In this document: one piece after another, positions 63,323 to 64,000 of the stretch
Position numbering within the stretch: position 1 is the stretch's first letter
Layout of the letters: every line of letters begins with the position of its first letter
Origin: Cyclobacterium salsum
GTDB taxonomy: Bacteria; Bacteroidota; Bacteroidia; Cytophagales; Cyclobacteriaceae
DNA: 64,000 nt
Direction of reading: 5' to 3'
Assembly: GCF_010119245.1 (NCBI RefSeq)
Contig: NZ_WNKG01000006.1
Coordinates: 372,001 to 436,000, forward strand
Notes under the pieces: model-generated
Told to the model about the DNA's origin: nothing
Databases searched by the model: none
Seen by the model: the letters and a program-made list of their open reading frames with translations, nothing else
Made by a program: the position numbers and the translations under genes

Positions 63323-64000
63323 TTAGAATAAAGCCACGGATACTCCAAAATTAAATTGGGTGGCCTCGGTACCAAAGGGGCCTTGTTCCTCTTCGAAGAG
63401 GCCGTTTAGCCCATAGTAGCCCCATAGATTGAATCCTGGAAACCCTAAACGCGTGTATACGCCATAACGGATCGGGCTCAGGCCATATTCCTGACTGTTT
63501 TTGACTTTTTGTTCTAATCCATCACTATTGGTTACGCCTATTTTTGAGTGGGCATTGTAAAGCAGTCCAAATTTCCCTCCGATGGCTGCGCGGAAGCCGT
63601 TGTTATAATCTTCTTTGTTGGCATGATACCGGATTTCAATGGGTATATCAAAGTAATTGATAGCCATGGTATTGGTGGATACCCGTATGTTTTCTCCATA
63701 AATGTCTGAGATCGACACCAGTTGACTGGAGTTGGGTCCCTTGGCTGGGTCGGGTATCAGGGTTTGGTTATCCTGAAACGCCAGCTTTTCCAATCCCAAG
63801 CCCAACCCGGGATTAAAAGTAAACCCGGAATTAGCGCCTAAAGGAATCTGGGTTTGGTAATAGATATTGACGACACGTGATGCTATAAATCGGGTATTCA
63901 GATCTTCTGGTCGATTGTTAAGTAAATTAAATCCAAAATCCAAAAACAAGTCTCCTTTAATGTTCGGCCTGCCGCCTACAGGAGTTTTCTCTCCTTGTTG
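63323..64000 (-). CDS. Outer membrane beta-barrel protein (N terminus beyond window)
   Basis: The frame is open from its stop at 63323 to the right edge, giving at least 225 residues, so the true start lies outside the window (the TTG at 63949 is not the start). The visible part has alternating barrel strands (FTFNPGLGLGLEKLAF, YFDIPIEIRYHAN, FRAAIGGKFGLLYNA) and ends in GVSVALF with a terminal Phe, as expected for BAM-inserted barrels. It resembles PorT-like or OmpW-like barrels annotated generally as outer membrane beta-barrel proteins. Function unknown. Confidence 0.8.
   Translation of the reverse strand, partial: QQGEKTPVGGRPNIKGDLFLDFGFNLLNNRPEDLNTRFIASRVVNIYYQTQIPLGANSGFTFNPGLGLGLEKLAFQDNQTLIPDPAKGPNSSQLVSISDIYGENIRVSTNTMAINYFDIPIEIRYHANKEDYNNGFRAAIGGKFGLLYNAHSKIGVTNSDGLEQKVKNSQEYGLSPIRYGVYTRLGFPGFNLWGYYGLNGLFEEEQGPFGTEATQFNFGVSVALF

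Noticed and set aside
1-64000. tRNA, rRNA, CRISPR, phage or complete IS element
   Set aside because: I looked in the intergenic regions for cloverleaf-like or repeat-spacer patterns and for transposase or integrase motifs and found none; a covariance search would be needed for small RNAs.

Overview
The window reads as chromosomal DNA of a Bacteroidota bacterium, most likely a Cytophagales-like or related gliding lineage. The evidence is two proteins with type IX secretion (T9SS) type-B C-terminal domains beside a PorP/SprF-like protein, a division/cell-wall (dcw) cluster of the Bacteroidota type (mraZ to ftsZ, with an FtsL-like protein and a PASTA-ended PBP), several candidate promoters of the Bacteroidota form TAnnTTTG, and outer-membrane and lipoprotein families typical of the phylum. 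I could not fix the family or genus. I saw no rRNA, tRNA, CRISPR array, phage or complete insertion sequence.

Layout. 1-7.2 kb: the 5' end of an unknown gene, a PAP2 phosphatase converging with an ArnT-like glycosyltransferase, a Cu/Zn superoxide dismutase lipoprotein, a SulP anion transporter and a Ppx/GppA phosphatase. 7.2-9.8 kb: succinate dehydrogenase iron-sulfur and flavoprotein subunits, without a cytochrome b gene beside them. 10.1-16.6 kb: sterol-desaturase-like hydroxylase, a GH16 glucanase whose signal peptide is broken by a 14-bp tandem duplication, a DUF3500 protein, an FG-GAP/VCBS protein, an NAD(P)-binding protein, a purine nucleoside phosphorylase and an FMN reductase. 16.6-31.9 kb: thirteen-gene dcw cluster on the minus strand, mraZ-rsmH-ftsL-ftsI-murE-mraY-murD-ftsW-murG-murC-ftsQ-ftsA-ftsZ, with many overlapping ends. 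It is preceded by a row of four 10-bp repeats that look like an MraZ operator.

32.2-36.8 kb: a polyprenyl diphosphate synthase diverges from a PlsB-like acyltransferase that overlaps gpsA, so glycerol-3-phosphate synthesis and its acylation are together; a PhyH-like dioxygenase follows. 37-48.6 kb: STE24-type M48 protease, PorP/SprF protein, a divergent 1709-residue T9SS type-B protein, yaaA, a second T9SS type-B protein (890 residues) that is a paralogue of the C-terminal part of the first, and a secreted DinB-like protein. 48.8-57.9 kb: methyltransferase, lipoprotein amidase, wecB-like epimerase, second methyltransferase with an N-terminal zinc-ribbon-like segment, and an export operon of HlyD-type adaptor, MacB-type permease and TolC-type channel with no ATPase gene. 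58-64 kb: a GH5-like glycoside hydrolase, asnS, rpoN (sigma-54), a degenerate PAP2-like membrane protein and an outer-membrane beta-barrel gene cut by the window end.

Most genes are conserved housekeeping functions. The parts that deserve attention are the broken GH16 signal peptide, the MraZ operator array, the SprF-like/T9SS type-B paralogue locus, the two incomplete complexes (SDH without cytochrome b, ABC exporter without ATPase), and two structured palindromic elements between genes at about 48.7 kb and 59.4 kb. I did not find a convincing wholly new multi-gene system.
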